From Parasponia andersonii (Eukaryota > Streptophyta > Magnoliopsida > Rosales > Cannabaceae), in contig JXTB01000003.1 of NCBI GenBank assembly GCA_002914805.1, positions 2,325,873 to 2,389,872 on the forward strand: a DNA stretch of 64,000 bases, in the 5' to 3' direction. Positions 11,360 through 22,775 of the stretch are shown here, in pieces. The notes below the pieces were generated by a model that ran no database searches, had not been told where the DNA came from, and saw only the letters and a program-made list of their open reading frames with translations. Numbering within the stretch: position 1 is the first letter of the stretch; every line of letters begins with the position of its first letter. The position numbers and the translations under genes were made by a program.

Positions 11360-12000
11360 CGAAACGACAGAGCAGTGCATAGCTTGGAGTTGTATGCACC
11401 ACCTACGCAAGCTTTGTAGGTGTGACACGCACGCGGGCTATGTGAGCACAACCCCATGCATGGTTGCACAGGTTAGGCACAGTTGGCCATGTAGATGGGA
11501 TCCGCATATGGCCTGCGGGCTGCCTCCCCACAAAGGCTGTGTGGTTTCTCTCTCGCGAATGCAGCATGGCAATGGCACTCTGGCCGCACGGTTGTGTTTC
11601 ACTCATGGCCATGCTATGCGGGATCACCCCATGTATGCAGCGTTGGCACGACCCTACTGGCCATACAGATGCGATTTGTGCATGGCCTGTGGGTGGCCAA
11701 CCTGCGTATGCCATGCGAGATCACCCAGCGCATGTATCGCGGGCACACCCGGCTAGCAGGCGGTCTTTTTCGCACCAGTTGCATGGGTAGCCTCTCGTGC
11801 CTTAGCTGCTCCGGGTGTCATCTCGTGCATTTGTTGTGCAAGACCTATGCGTGCCTGTCGTCACTTGAGAGTTGTCCCAAGCGAGACCGCATAGAGTTAT
11901 GCGAGCTCCTTGGTGCCCAATAGTTATCTCGAGCATGGCCTCATAACATGCCTAGGCCATCGTTTTACATACCGGCCTCTCGTTCCGTCCGTTGGTTTGT
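11360..12000 (+). repeat. GC-rich leader island with degenerate internal repeats
   Basis: This stretch of about 640 bp is strikingly GC-rich and CpG-containing against very AT-rich surroundings. Two degenerate repeat units can be seen about 170 bp apart. One runs from TTGGCCATGTAGATG to GGCCTGCGGGCTG (about 11482-11523). The other runs from CTGGCCATACAGATG to GGCCTGTGGGTGG (about 11658-11697). A related pair involves TATGCGGGATCACCCC and CATGCGAGATCACCC. Several overlapping open frames exist on both strands, but none resembles a protein family. They follow from the low stop frequency of GC-rich DNA. Confidence 0.65.
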
Positions 12001-13033
12001 CTTGGCAAGTTTTGTATTTTCGGCCGCAATTTTAATTATTTTCATTTTAAAAATTAATTTAATTTATCCATAGCTTTATGAAAATTGATAAATTCAAATT
12101 CTTAATCCTTATTAAATTTGAACTTTTTGAAATTTGAATTGATAGAATATTTTAATTCCAATTACGGATATCTTTGATATCCATAATATCTTAATTATTA
12201 TTTGAATAATTAGAGATATTTTAAAATAGAAGTATTCAAAATTAGATATTATGAGATATTATTTTTTTTTGCTTTTAAATTCAAATTTTGAATAGATATT
12301 TTGAAAAACTGATTATGTGATAGTTAGTTATCTATTTTTAATTTTGAATTATTTTTAATTTAAATTAGAGATATTGTAGGGGATTTTATCTATAAAATCT
12401 TCTATCTTTTAAATTTCGACTTTTGTGAATAGTTGAAATTTAAATTTAATTTAGAATATCTTTTCAAATTTTAAAATTTGAATTTATGGTTGGTAGATAT
12501 TTAATGAGATTAGATATTGATTTGAATTTTGAATTCAAATCTGACATATAAGATAATAGGAGATATTTAAGGAAGATAAATTCAAATTAAGATTTCAAAA
12601 GTTGAAATTTAAATTTGACATATTTAAGGAGATTTAATTAGTTAAATCTTTTATTTAAACTGATCAGATTTCATGAAAATCTTTTCTAATTAAAATTTTG
12701 AAGATAATCTTCCATAATTTTTAAACATTTAAGATTATCTTTTCAGTTAGAATTATTTAAATATTAAATAATTTTAAATTACTGGAAACTAATAAATCAT
12801 TGAGTATTAATTAATTATCTGCTTACTACTTTGGTATAATTAGGACAATATTGCATGCATGCCTAATAATTAAGTCTTATTACATGATCTTTAGCAACAT
12901 GTCATATAGAAAATTAGAGCTACTCTCATGCAAATATAAACTTACTTACATAATTGGTTTAAGGTTACTAAGATAGTTAGAGAACTGGGTAAAATCTATA
13001 AATCCCTAATTATAAAATATTGAGTGGGAGGAG
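12001..13033 (+). other. Element B leader, very AT-rich part
   Basis: Non-coding DNA made largely of AAATTT-type words (GAATTTAAATTT, TTTGAATT), with no protein-like frame. It ends at GAATG (13034-13038), which is the left TSD of the solo LTR. Confidence 0.6.
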
Positions 13034-13038
13034 GAATG

Positions 13039-15227
13039 TGTAAAAACCCGGATTTTGGGAGGGTAATTTGGACAATTTACCAATTTTCCAGATAAAATAT
13101 TGTAGGGATTAATTTACAAAAGTTTTGTGCAGATAGACTAAATTGTAATTTTTGGCAGACTAGATTGATAGAGATTTGAAATTTGGGGACTTATGTGCAA
13201 TTTTTGAAAAATTGTACAGCCCTATAAGACAGGGCCACGTGCCCTATCCTTTTCCTTTTTCTCTCTCACTTCTCTCTCTTCCCCCAAGATCTCTCTCTAT
13301 TTCTCGGCCGCGACCTACCGGAGGAGCAGTCGTGCCGCTCCGGCCACCGTCAAGCCAACTGACCGACCGACGAAGCCTCCTCATGTCGCACCGAAGCTCC
13401 GTCGCCCCTCTCCAGCCGCCGCTGACGTCTGCATCGCCAGAAAACCTCCAAGTCGCCGTTTCGGATTTTTGGCCACCGACGACGATGCCGGCCACCATTC
13501 GACCCCCAACTAATCCCGTTGGCTTCGTCTCATCTCAAGGATTATCAAGGTATATATATCTCAACCTCATTTTGCTCGGACTGAAAGTTGTCATTTTTGG
13601 GTATTTCGAGTTTATGGTTGTTGTTTGTGATCTAGCAGTTGAATTGTGTTTTTATTGTCATTTTTGGATTGTACTCGGAAAATGGAGAAGTTTGATATAT
13701 ATATATTGCCTATGTTTGGTAATCAGCACAGAAATTTAGATTGGATGGTCAAGATTTGCCTCGTTTTGCATGCCACTGGTCCGTGTGGGCCCGAACCCGA
13801 ATTGGACAAGTTATATGTCTAACCTAGTTATTTTGGGTGATAGGAATTCTGTGAAGAGATCTGTTTGTGGAATTGAAGCTCCGGTGAAAAGTTGGTTTTT
13901 CGTAAGAGGACGATCGAGGGTTGGAATTGGTTCCTGACCCTCCAAGCAATCGTCAACGATATCTTGAGGATTCAATAGCGTGATATTGCTATTCGAGTGA
14001 TGTAGGGATTCAATTACCTGTGTTTAATATCGTTTTCGAGTAAAACTTATTTTCTGCAATAAATGAGAACAAATATGATTTTTGGTTTCTCGAATATTTG
14101 CGATGGGAATTGGTTGTATGAGATATATACTATATTGCTCTGGGAATTTTCTGAATGCAAGTTATTTTAGGTATATTAAAAATAGGGTAGTTATGCTGCC
14201 CGTTTTTCTATAAAAACCTAGTACGCTGATTTTACTGAAAAACCAGAGCACGATTATTTTCACACTTCAGTTCTGTATTGCACGTGTCATAAGATCATAC
14301 AGGAGCACCGTTTTAGCATCGCAAGTTTACAGTATGGCACTGCGTGCTCCACCGTCAGTGAAAGTCAGTAAACTCGCACGGGATTTTGTTATTTCTGATT
14401 ACCTCCCCATTTGGCAGGCGTAGGCAATTCAGTTGCCCCTCCAAGTTTAGTAGGTGACACATTGGTATCCCCTCTTGGTATGGGCTTAGGTATCAGGTAG
14501 GCTGTTAGGCATACTTAGTGCCATCATCCTGGGTTTCCACAGATGAGAGGATGAGAGCTCATGGGTATGGGTTGATTTGTGTCATATGCATATGAATTGA
14601 ATGGCTTTGATTACACTGCTTTTATATATATATATATATATGGATTTCCGGTTTGGATTATATATATATATATATGTATATTTTGGACTAAACTAATCAT
14701 GCAAAAATTCCTCATCACTAAAATATTTTCGATCGAGGTAATTGTTTTTCCTACTGAGCATTTTATGCTCACTCCCTACTTTTTTTCTCAGGTGGTGTCC
14801 AGTGTGATCTTGGTGATCAAGAGGAGTAAGAGGTCATCTGGATTGCAGTTCGTCTCTTGGTAATGTAAGGAGTTTATTGTCGTAGTCTTTGGACTATTTG
14901 GGTTTTGTATTAGCATTGAACTAAGATTACTGCTTTCTATTTTGTCTGCGAACTTACGTATGCCATTCGGGTATTTGACTTTTGTTATAGATGATGGTGA
15001 TGCTTGGACTTATATTTGACTTTGTGATTTTTAATTATTATTCAGTCTATGTTTAATAGTATACACGATCTATGGGAGTGGTTCACGGGATGGAATTCTG
15101 ATTATTTTATTTAAACTGACCGTTTTTATAAAAACTAGAACTTTTGACACTTTTCAAATAAATCAAGAAATTTTCCACCTTTGTGAAATTCCCCTTCTGC
15201 CACTAGCTCGAGATTTGGGTCGTGACA
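13039..15227 (+). mobile_element. Solo LTR, Ty3/gypsy-type, TSD GAATG
   Basis: The 2189-bp unit begins TGTAAAAACCCGGATTTT and ends GGGTCGTGACA. It is flanked by GAATG at 13034-13038 and 15228-15232. These ends resemble the LTRs of Tekay/Del-type gypsy elements as I know them, but lineage assignment is inference. The GC-rich, proline-rich open frame near 13240-13550 lies inside the LTR and is unlikely to encode a protein. No gag or pol domain is present, so the element was reduced to one LTR by recombination. Confidence 0.85.
14621..14680. repeat. (TA)n microsatellites
   Basis: Two TA runs inside the gypsy solo LTR are separated by about 20 bp. Confidence 0.85.
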
Positions 15228-15232
15228 GAATG

Positions 15233-15750
15233 TGATACCTATGGTCTCCATTATTAGTTCGTTATGTATTAGGATGAGCCTCACCTCAGAATCTTGTTGA
15301 GCTTTTGTTGGAGGGTTTTCGTCCAGGTAATACTGGAAATGAGCTTCTTAGGATAAGGTACTAGGTGGACTATATAAGGCTGATCGCATGTAGGAGACAG
15401 TTTTATATAGAAAGCTTAATTATCGAAATAATAGTTAAACACTCAATTCGAGACATTAGTATCCTTCTGTAAGAGTTCTTATTAGTCTATTAGAAGACCA
15501 AAGAGGATAGTATTTAGAAACACATGATAAGAATTATCTGTCTATTTACTAATTGAATTATTTAAATTTAACTTATTGATTGCATAACCCTCTGTAGAAG
15601 GCTTGTAATCAATGGTAGATCAAGTTACCATGAATATAAGTAATAGTCTTAGGAATACTTTATTTGTATATTGTATGTTTAATACTTTATGTTAATTATT
15701 CGAAACATGCTACATGATATCTGCTTATACATGGAATGTTTATTTGTTTT
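15233..15750 (+). other. Element B leader, part adjoining gag
   Basis: The non-coding leader continues after the solo LTR. It contains TATA-poor AT-rich text and no protein-like frame. It leads directly into the gag remnant. Confidence 0.6.
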
Positions 15751-16560
15751 TCAGTAGATATAGCACTTAATCCTTTATCCACTTTACTCACACAAAACAA
15801 GCTAGATGGTAAAAACTATGTAGACTAGAAACATAACCTAGACATAATACTTACTACTTATAAACATAAGTGGGTTCTCACCACTCTATGTTCTGCTTAG
15901 CCAACTATGGAATCTCTTAATGATGAAAGAAACTTATATGATAAGTGAAAGTAATCTGATGATATGGCTAAGTGCTATATACTTGGCTCAATGAGCAATA
16001 CATTACAACAACAAATGACATGATGCTGAGTGTTGAAGAAATGTTCGCCAGTCTCAGTCGTCAAGCTAGAAATGAGGTTACATATGCATTCATGAATCTT
16101 CATCAGAAGAAGGGTACTTTAGTTTAGGAACATATAATAAAAGTCATTGTATATGTTAATAAACTGGAAATCATTGGAGTTAAAATTATTGTGACACCCA
16201 AATTGACATGGTTTTGAACATATTGTCAGATACATTCAATTAGTTTAAGATCAATCATGAGATTCGTCGGAAAGACTATACTCTCACTAGCCTAATGAAA
16301 GATTTGCAAATTACAAAGAATATTCTTAAGAAGAATAAGTCAAGATCTGCTAAGGCTAATGTAGCTCAAGCTAGTTCTTTCAAACCTAAGTTGAAAGGAA
16401 AAGGTAAATCGAAGAAAAAGACTCTTGCTTCTCTAGCTCCAAAGAAAAAGAAGACTAAGAAGAATACCAAATTAAAGGGAAAATATTTCTACTATGGTGA
16501 GGATAGACATTGGAAAGAAACGACAAAATTTACTTAGCCTTTAAGAAGGAGAGGAACAAC
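15751..16560 (+). pseudogene. Element B gag remnant
   Basis: The frame starts near ALNPLSTLLTQNKLDGKNYV, the typical beginning of a copia gag, and is broken by many stops. An open segment at 16295-16537 is rich in lysine (KKKTLASLAPKKKKTKK) and ends in a degraded CCHC knuckle, where YFYYGEDRHWK stands for the usual CxxCGxxGHWK. The protein would be the capsid-forming component, but it is not translatable now. Confidence 0.72.
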
Positions 16561-18180
16561 AGCAATGACAAACAAGGTAATGATAATTTATTGTTCATTG
16601 AAGCTTGTCATGTGATTAATTCTATCGATTCTTGGATTGTAGATTCAGGAGCCACTAACCATGTTTGTAATACTTTGTAGGAATTCAAGGAAACTAAGAA
16701 GTTCTCTAGTGGAGAGTTCATATTGCAGTTAGGAGATGGCTCAATAGTTGAAGCTCGTACAATAGGAGATATTAGTTTGAATTTCGATGATTTTCGGTTT
16801 CTTGAAATAAAGAATTGTTATTATATTCCGGAGTTTAAACAAAATTTAATTTCTATTTCCTATTTGATGAGATAGGTTATTCTATTCATTTTGATAATAA
16901 AGTTTTGATTAGAAAGAATAAAAGTCTTATTTACATTGGTACTCATAGGAATAATCTTTTCTTTATTCAACCTAAAAGTATCTCATTGCACAATCTTGAA
17001 AATGATTCTAAATATATAGAACCTAAATATAAGAAAGTAAAAGTGAATACTAATGATGAAACTTATCTTTGGCATTTGAGACTCGGTCATATAAACCTAA
17101 ACAGAATTCGAAGGTTAGTTAATGATAGACCTCTAAGTTCGTTAGAAGTCAAACCATTACCAACTTACGAATCCTGTCTAGAAGATAAAATGACTAAAAG
17201 ACCATTTACTGGAAAAAGTCTTAGAGTTCAAGAATGTCTCGAGTTATTACACATAAATGTCTACGGGCCCATTAATATTCAAGCTCGAGTAGGTTTTGAA
17301 TACTTCATTACTTTTATGGATGATTATTCTAGTTTTGGTTATGTTTATCTAATACAACGTAAATCAGATTCTTTTGAAAAGTCTAAATAATTCAAGGCAA
17401 AAACTGAAAATCAACTAGGAAAGAACATAAAGATCCTTCGATCAGATCGAGGTGATGAATACCTCTCTAGAAAATTCTACGAATTTCTCACAAACAATAG
17501 GATCCTATCCCAATTTACAGCACATGGAACGCCTCAACTAAATGGTGTTGCTAAAAGAAAAAATGGGACACTTTTGGATATGGTTAGGTTAATGCTCAAT
17601 TATTCATAATTATTTGCATTTTTTTAGGGATATGCCTTAGAAACTGCTATATATCTGATAAATAGAGTTCCTTCTAAGTCAGTACCTAAGACACTATTTG
17701 AGCTATGGAAAGGACATAAACCTAGTTTGCTTCATATCCATATTTGGGGCTGTCTAGTATACATATTGAAAGGGAAAGCGATTAAGTTGAAATCATGATC
17801 TGAATTGTGTCTGTTTATAGGTTATCCAAAAGGAACAAAAGGGTATTATTTCTATAGTACTGAAGAAAAGAAAGTGTTTGTGAGTGCAAATGCTACTTTC
17901 TTAGAAGAAAATTATATGAAAGATTTCAAGCCCAAAAGTAAGTTAATTCTTGAAGAATTAACTAATGATGTTATCAGCCAATCTATAGAAGATAAGATAA
18001 AGAAAGCACTTAGGAAAGATAAATCACTTGAAACTCAACATTCATCAGATCCTCATCATAGTTGGAGAATTATAAGACAACCTGAAAGATACTTAGGAAT
18101 AGGAGAGTCTTATGACCAAGAATCTGATCTATATACCTACAATGAGACAATGGATGATTTTGATAAAGATCTCTGGTAAA
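16561..18180 (+). pseudogene. Element B protease and integrase remnant
   Basis: The protease motif SWIVDSGATNHVCN (about 16632-16673) keeps its catalytic DSG. The GAG-pre-integrase block reads LWHLRLGHINLNRI. The integrase core follows: HINVYGPINIQ, FITFMDDYSSFGYVYL, KILRSDRGDEYLS and HGTPQLNGVAKRKN. The C-terminal block reads LFIGYPKGTKGYYFYS. Stops at about 16874, 17387, 17608 and 17798 plus frame changes break the polyprotein. Domain order PR-IN-RT-RH identifies Ty1/copia. The lineage is different from elements A and C, and I do not assign it. Confidence 0.85.
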
Positions 18181-19656
18181 AGGCAATGGAATTTGAAATA
18201 GAGTCTATGTACTCTAATAAAGTCTAGGAACTTGTAGATCTACCAGAAGGGATAAAATATATTGGGTGTAAGTGGGTCTATAAGATAAAGAGAGAAGTAG
18301 ATGGGACGGTGGAGACTTTTGAGGAAAGGTTAGTTGCAAAAAGTTATACACGGAAGGAAGGTATCGACTATAAAGAAACCCTCTCTCCTGTAGCTATGGT
18401 CAAGTCTATTCATATACTTTTATCCATCACTGTATCTCTTGATTATGAGATATGGCGAATGGAAGTTAAGACTATATTCCTGAATGGCAATCTTGATGGA
18501 CGTATCTATATGATACAACCAGAAGGATTCGTTGAAAAAAGCTAGGAAAGAAAAGTTTATGAACTTAATAGATCTATTTTTGGACTCAAATAAGCATCTA
18601 GATCTTTGAACATAAGATTTGATGAAGCAATTAAGTCTTATAGTTTTGAACAAAATGTAGATGAACCTTGTGTCTACAAAAGAATTCAGGACAATAAAGT
18701 GATTCTTGTAGTACTATATGTTTGTGATATTCTAATCATTAGGAATGACATTGGATCATTATCATCAGTAAAAGTCTGGTTAGCACAACAGTTTGATATA
18801 AAGGACCTAAATAAAGCTTGCTACGTTCTTGGAATACAGATTCTACGAGACCAAAAGAACAAATCCATAGCTTTATCACAAGCTTCATATGTAGACAAAA
18901 TACTAGTTAGGTTTGTAATGCATAATTTCAAGAAAGGTTTAACTCCCTAATGAGAATTCTCCTAAGACAGATGGAGAGAAAAAACCGATGAGAAATGTTC
19001 CTTATACTTTGGCAGTGGGAAGTCTCATGTATTTCATACTTTGCATAAGACCAGATTTTTCTTATACTATTAGGATTGTAAGCTGTTACTAATCCAATTT
19101 AGGACCTGAACATTAGGGTGCAATCAAGCATATTCTAAAGTATCTTCAAAGAACTAGAAATTATATGCTTATATATTCTTGAGAAAATCTAACACCCATT
19201 GGATATACAAATTTAGATTTTGAATCTAATAAAGACTCTAGAAAATCAATTTCTAGTTCAGTCTTTACTGTTGGTAGTAGAGCCATTATATAGAGGAGTA
19301 TCAAGCAATCTTTTGTTACGGATTCAACCATAAAAGCTGAATATGTGGTAGCTTCTGAAGTAGCTAAAAAAGTGGTATGCTTTAGTAATTTCCTCATGGA
19401 TCTCGAGGTAGTACCTGGAGTACAACAACCTATAATACTCTACTGTGACAATAGTGAAGCAATTTTCACAAGAAGGGAAAACACATAGAAAAAAATATCA
19501 TGTGCTCAGAGAAATTATTCAAAAAAGAGACATGATAGTGAGTAAGATAGCCTCTACAAAAAACCTTGCTAATCCTTTTACCAAATCTTTGGCTACCAAA
19601 GTATTTGAGGACCACCTAGAAAGAATAAGACTACATGACATGTTACATTTGCTTTA
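18181..19656 (+). pseudogene. Element B reverse transcriptase and RNase H remnant
   Basis: The reverse transcriptase reads ARNARY-type start VAKSYTRKEGIDYKETLSPV, IWRMEVKTIFLNGNLDGRIY and MIQPEGF. The catalytic YVDD box is replaced by YVCDILII (about 18717-18740), so it could not polymerise. The RNase H part is broken but recognisable up to ILYCDN near 19437. It ends with the HLERIRLHDML tail typical of copia polyproteins. The polypurine tract follows. Confidence 0.83.
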
Positions 19657-19658
19657 AA

Positions 19659-19673
19659 GGCCAAGTGAGAGAT
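19659..19673 (+). other. Element B polypurine tract
   Basis: The purine-rich text GGCCAAGTGAGAGAT sits immediately before the 3' LTR start. This is the expected position of the plus-strand primer. Confidence 0.7.
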
Positions 19674-21344
19674 TGTTGAAATAATGTTGTATAAAGCAGT
19701 TATTATTGTGATATTTTAAAAAATATTTATCATATTATTTGTTATCTATTTATTTGTTAATAAATTCCATATTATGAATTTCTATTTTATTTATATCTCA
19801 TTGATATACATGTGATATGTATGTTTATCTTATGCAGACATCTAAAGATTCCGAGACATATAATGAATAATAAAGAATTATTCGTATAATGAGTTCATAT
19901 GTAGGAGACATTCTATTATTTATTTTATTATGTCTAAATTAAATTGTTCGTATTCTGCATATTGAAGATGAAATGCTTTACTATGTTATAGAATATAGTA
20001 TTGTCTATTTGATTAATAAAGTCTCTAATTATCGAAGTGAGTCTTCGGATAGAAACACTAGTGTATTATAAGAAAGTTATAACTGTATTGAACAGGATTG
20101 AGTGAATTACAAATTTCTAATGATTAACGAACTTAATCCTCGTGATTACAAACTTAAATTTCTAATTTCATTAATCAAATACTATTATAGAAATCTTAAT
20201 CCTAGTGATTAACGAACTTACTTGTATGTGTTTTGTCTTTTTGAGTTACTTAATGACTAGTTCTAATTTATGGTTTGAATTCCGGTATCTTGGAAGATAA
20301 GGTGTATGAAATATATAGAACGTTTTTCATAATGGATGCCATGCATATAATGTTACTTTGAGTTTTTTCAAGTACTTGGATAATATAAACCAAGGCCCCA
20401 GTATTCACTATATGAATTTGACTGTGTTGGTATAAGCATATACAAATATCGTAGTCAACTATTATCCATTAGATGAAAAATAACAACTCAAAAATAAATA
20501 TGTACTGTAGGGTAATACGATAATTTCATCCTATTAGTATGGCATTGCATAGGAGGTACGTTTATAGGTACAGTATATACTAAATGGATCAAGCTAATTC
20601 TTTGATAATAAGCTTCACAGAAAATAAATTATATTTAATCCAAGAGTTCAATATTGGGCCTATAATGGTGTGTCCTAATATTGATAGACAAAGTCCAATC
20701 ATAATTATGAGTTAATTAAGATTGTGGGTACATGATCCATTAGAGCTTGGGCTTTATGGATCCATCTGGTCCCCTGTCTAACTCAAATTAAAGTGCAATA
20801 ATTATTTGATGATCAGTAGAGCCTAACAAGCTTAATAAGCTCATTAGGATTTACTAATCTCTCTATAGTTAAGAGAAAAGTTCTCTAACTAACTGTAGCA
20901 ATAGTTACACTTGAAATACCCCTTGAGAAGAGAGTATCACACGAAAAATACAGAGACAGAGAGAGTAGAGGAAAATCAGCCATACTAGAGGATTCACCAT
21001 CCTTGGTGTTTCGGTCATCCCAGAGAAATCGGTTCGAAAAAATTATCTTCTTGTTCGTTTGCGGATCTCTTTTTTGGAAATCAAGAAGGTGACTACCCAT
21101 TGGATCAATCAAATGACTTTCGAGAATAGACAGGAAGATGAGAAGATTGTGGAGTGAATCAGGGTATTATTCTTGTCTAGATCAAAAGTTAATTTATGTT
21201 AGATTATGATCCGAAATATTTTGTAAATAAAAAATTTTCAAACGACCAATTCTGCTACGTTTCTAGATTTTACAAAATTATGATGTTCTTGAAAATAATT
21301 TTACAAAAATATTTTCCAGAATTTTATTCTAATGAATACCAGCA
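19674..21344 (+). repeat. Element B 3' LTR
   Basis: The 1671-bp copy begins TGTTGAAATAATG and ends ATACCAGCA. It is followed by TSD TGAGG (21345-21349) and then element A RNase H. It aligns with 8982-10628 throughout, with scattered transitions and small indels. A short internal duplication near 20106-20215 (the 'taatcctcgtgatta' region) is present only here. Confidence 0.9.
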
Positions 21345-21687
21345 TGAGGTATGTCAAATGAACATTAGATGCTATATCATGTTATGCAGTTAGATTTCAC
21401 TGTCAGAGGCTATATAGATTTAGATTTTGTAGGTGACCTTGATAAAAGAAAATTCACTATTGGTTATGTATTTACACTTACACAAGGAAATATAAACTAG
21501 TTCTCAAAATAGCCTGTTGTAGTGTTATCTACAATAGAAGCGTATATAGCAGGTACACAAGCTTACAAGAAAGTAGTGTGAATGCAAAAGTTATTTGTAC
21601 AGTTTGAGTACAAACAAGAGATGATTCCTTTATTTTGTGACAGTTAGAGTGTTATACACATTACTAGGAATCTATCCTTTCATACTC
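21345..21687 (+). pseudogene. Element A RNase H remnant, truncated at the HSP90C junction
   Basis: After the TSD the frame reads VRGYIDLDFVGDLDKRKFT, VVVLSTIEAYIAGTQAYKK and VIHITRNLSFHT. These match GYVDSDFVGDFDKRKSTT, VALSTTEAEYMAATQ and LHIARNPAFHS of element C. The homology stops at FHT (about 21687), where HSP90C intron 9-like sequence begins. Element C continues for about 60 more codons plus polypurine tract and LTR, all absent here. Confidence 0.85.
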
Positions 21688-21824
21688 TCTGTGCTCCTGA
21701 GATATTGTACCAACACCAAATTATTTCTCACGGTTCCAAAGAAAAACTTAGTTGTCTATTTAGGATTATAGGTACCTTGCTCTCACCTTATTTGTTTGTG
21801 AATGGTATAAAAATAGAGTAGTAC

Positions 21825-21990
21825 CAGTGGTACCCAATATTACACTGATATGTCAGTCTATTACTTAACGACTATAATTAATAATCTAGGTCTCATATTG
21901 ATCTCATCTCAAATATAATTATAATTAATCAATAATAGATTGATAAATCATGTAATATTGGACACTATATAATACCGTACAGCATTATTT
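21825..21990. mobile_element. Possible MITE in the HSP90C-like intron 9
   Basis: The intact gene lacks this AT-rich block. Perfect 11-bp inverted words CCAATATTACA (21834-21844) and TGTAATATTGG (21951-21961) lie near its ends, with weaker GGTAC/GTACC-like extension outside. The size and inverted ends fit a miniature inverted-repeat element. The outer ends and TSD are not certain. Confidence 0.45.
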
Positions 21991-22599
21991 ATAAAAATAT
22001 CATATTGTAAATCTTATTCTCATTTGTTTTTTTGATCTGCTGCAGATGCGGAATCCTAAGGAATTTTTTGAAAGAAGAGTATTATGAATTCTACAAGAAA
22101 ACTTTCAATGATTTATTTGATCCCATTGGATACATTCATTTCACAATTAATGTACTAAACGGTCACTTTATTATAGGGTGCAAATTACATGCCAGCTTGG
22201 AGTTTCAAATCTATTTTGGAAACTGTGCAGGGTAAAGTGGAGTTTAGAAGTGTTTTTTATGTCCCCAGAATGGAACCTCTTAACAATAAAGATGCAATTA
22301 ACCCCTCCCCAAAACGAAGAGTATACATTTGTCAGTGAAGCGAATCTTATATCTCAGATGATTTTGATAGCGAGCTACTAAGTTTTCCCATATGAACCCT
22401 TGTTTTTAATCTGCGTAAAGCTTGAAATTTATTAGTGTTTCCATTCTTCATCATGTAAATTACAACTAAGTTATTTTCACCATGAATGAGATGATATCGA
22501 TTCTCTCTCAATTTTTTTCATCTATTTTCAAGGCATTCTAAAGTTTCTACCATATCTTCGTTGCAATCAAAAACAGTGTATATATATAAGGCACTGCTC

Positions 22600-22775
22600 C
22601 GGTGTTTATTTTTTTTATTCAATTAAAATTCATAATGATTTTTTTACGATAAAAATTAAAAAATGAAAAAACATTAAATAATATGCACGTCTTTTTAATT
22701 ATTTAAATTATTATACTCATTAAATAAATAATCTAACTACCAAAAAAGAAAAGAAAGTAATTACTAGATTGGAAC
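22600..22775. repeat. AT-rich repeat related to 24115-24260
   Basis: This insert in the HSP90C-like intron 11 shares an ordered set of words (AATTAAAATT, ATAATG, TATGCACGTCTTTT) with 24115-24215. The intact gene's intron lacks it. It is probably a small dispersed element, and its termini are not defined. Confidence 0.4.

Larger units (their letters stand above)
8982..21344 (+). mobile_element. Element B: long-LTR Ty1/copia retrotransposon nested in element A
   Basis: The LTRs start TGTTRGAATAATG or TGTTGAAATAATG and end ATACCAGCA. The TSD TGAGG is at 8977-8981 and 21345-21349. Removing B restores the element A RNase H frame as ILRYVK. The internal region has a long non-coding leader (11.0-15.7 kb), then gag, protease (DSGA), integrase, reverse transcriptase and RNase H in copia order, then a polypurine tract. 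The 5' end is abnormal: a full LTR, then 134 bp of element A flank, then a second partial LTR precede the leader. Many stops make it non-autonomous now. Confidence 0.9.
2190..21687 (+). mobile_element. Element A: Tork/TNT1-like Ty1/copia retrotransposon, fragmented and truncated
   Basis: Four separated pieces (about 2190-3803, 5383-6619, 8093-8981, 21345-21687) read in order as copia gag, zinc knuckle, protease, integrase, reverse transcriptase and RNase H. Their wording closely matches element C at 50.7-55.7 kb, for example the MTSxxEWFHxYELI and GLKILSE blocks, so A and C belong to the same Tork-like lineage. Three younger LTR-derived insertions separate the pieces, and removing them with their TSDs restores reading continuity at each join. 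No 5' LTR could be aligned to that of C. The 3' end is missing because RNase H stops at about 21687 against HSP90C-derived DNA. Many stop codons make it non-coding. Confidence 0.88.

Noticed and set aside
11394-11923. Overlapping open frames of 93-142 codons on both strands in the GC-rich island
   Set aside because: Frames are open in nearly every register because stops are rare in GC-rich text. The proteins are Cys/His/Pro-rich without family motifs, and the block contains repeats. A leader repeat explains it better than a gene.
13176-13739. 187-codon proline/serine-rich open frame
   Set aside because: It lies wholly inside the solo LTR with TSD GAATG. Such GC-rich frames are common in gypsy LTRs, and no domain is visible.
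22032-22381. Short open frames at the HSP90C fragment as an independent gene
   Set aside because: They are frame-shifted readings of exon 10- and exon 11-like sequence. Splice sites are damaged and no start or end of HSP90C is present.
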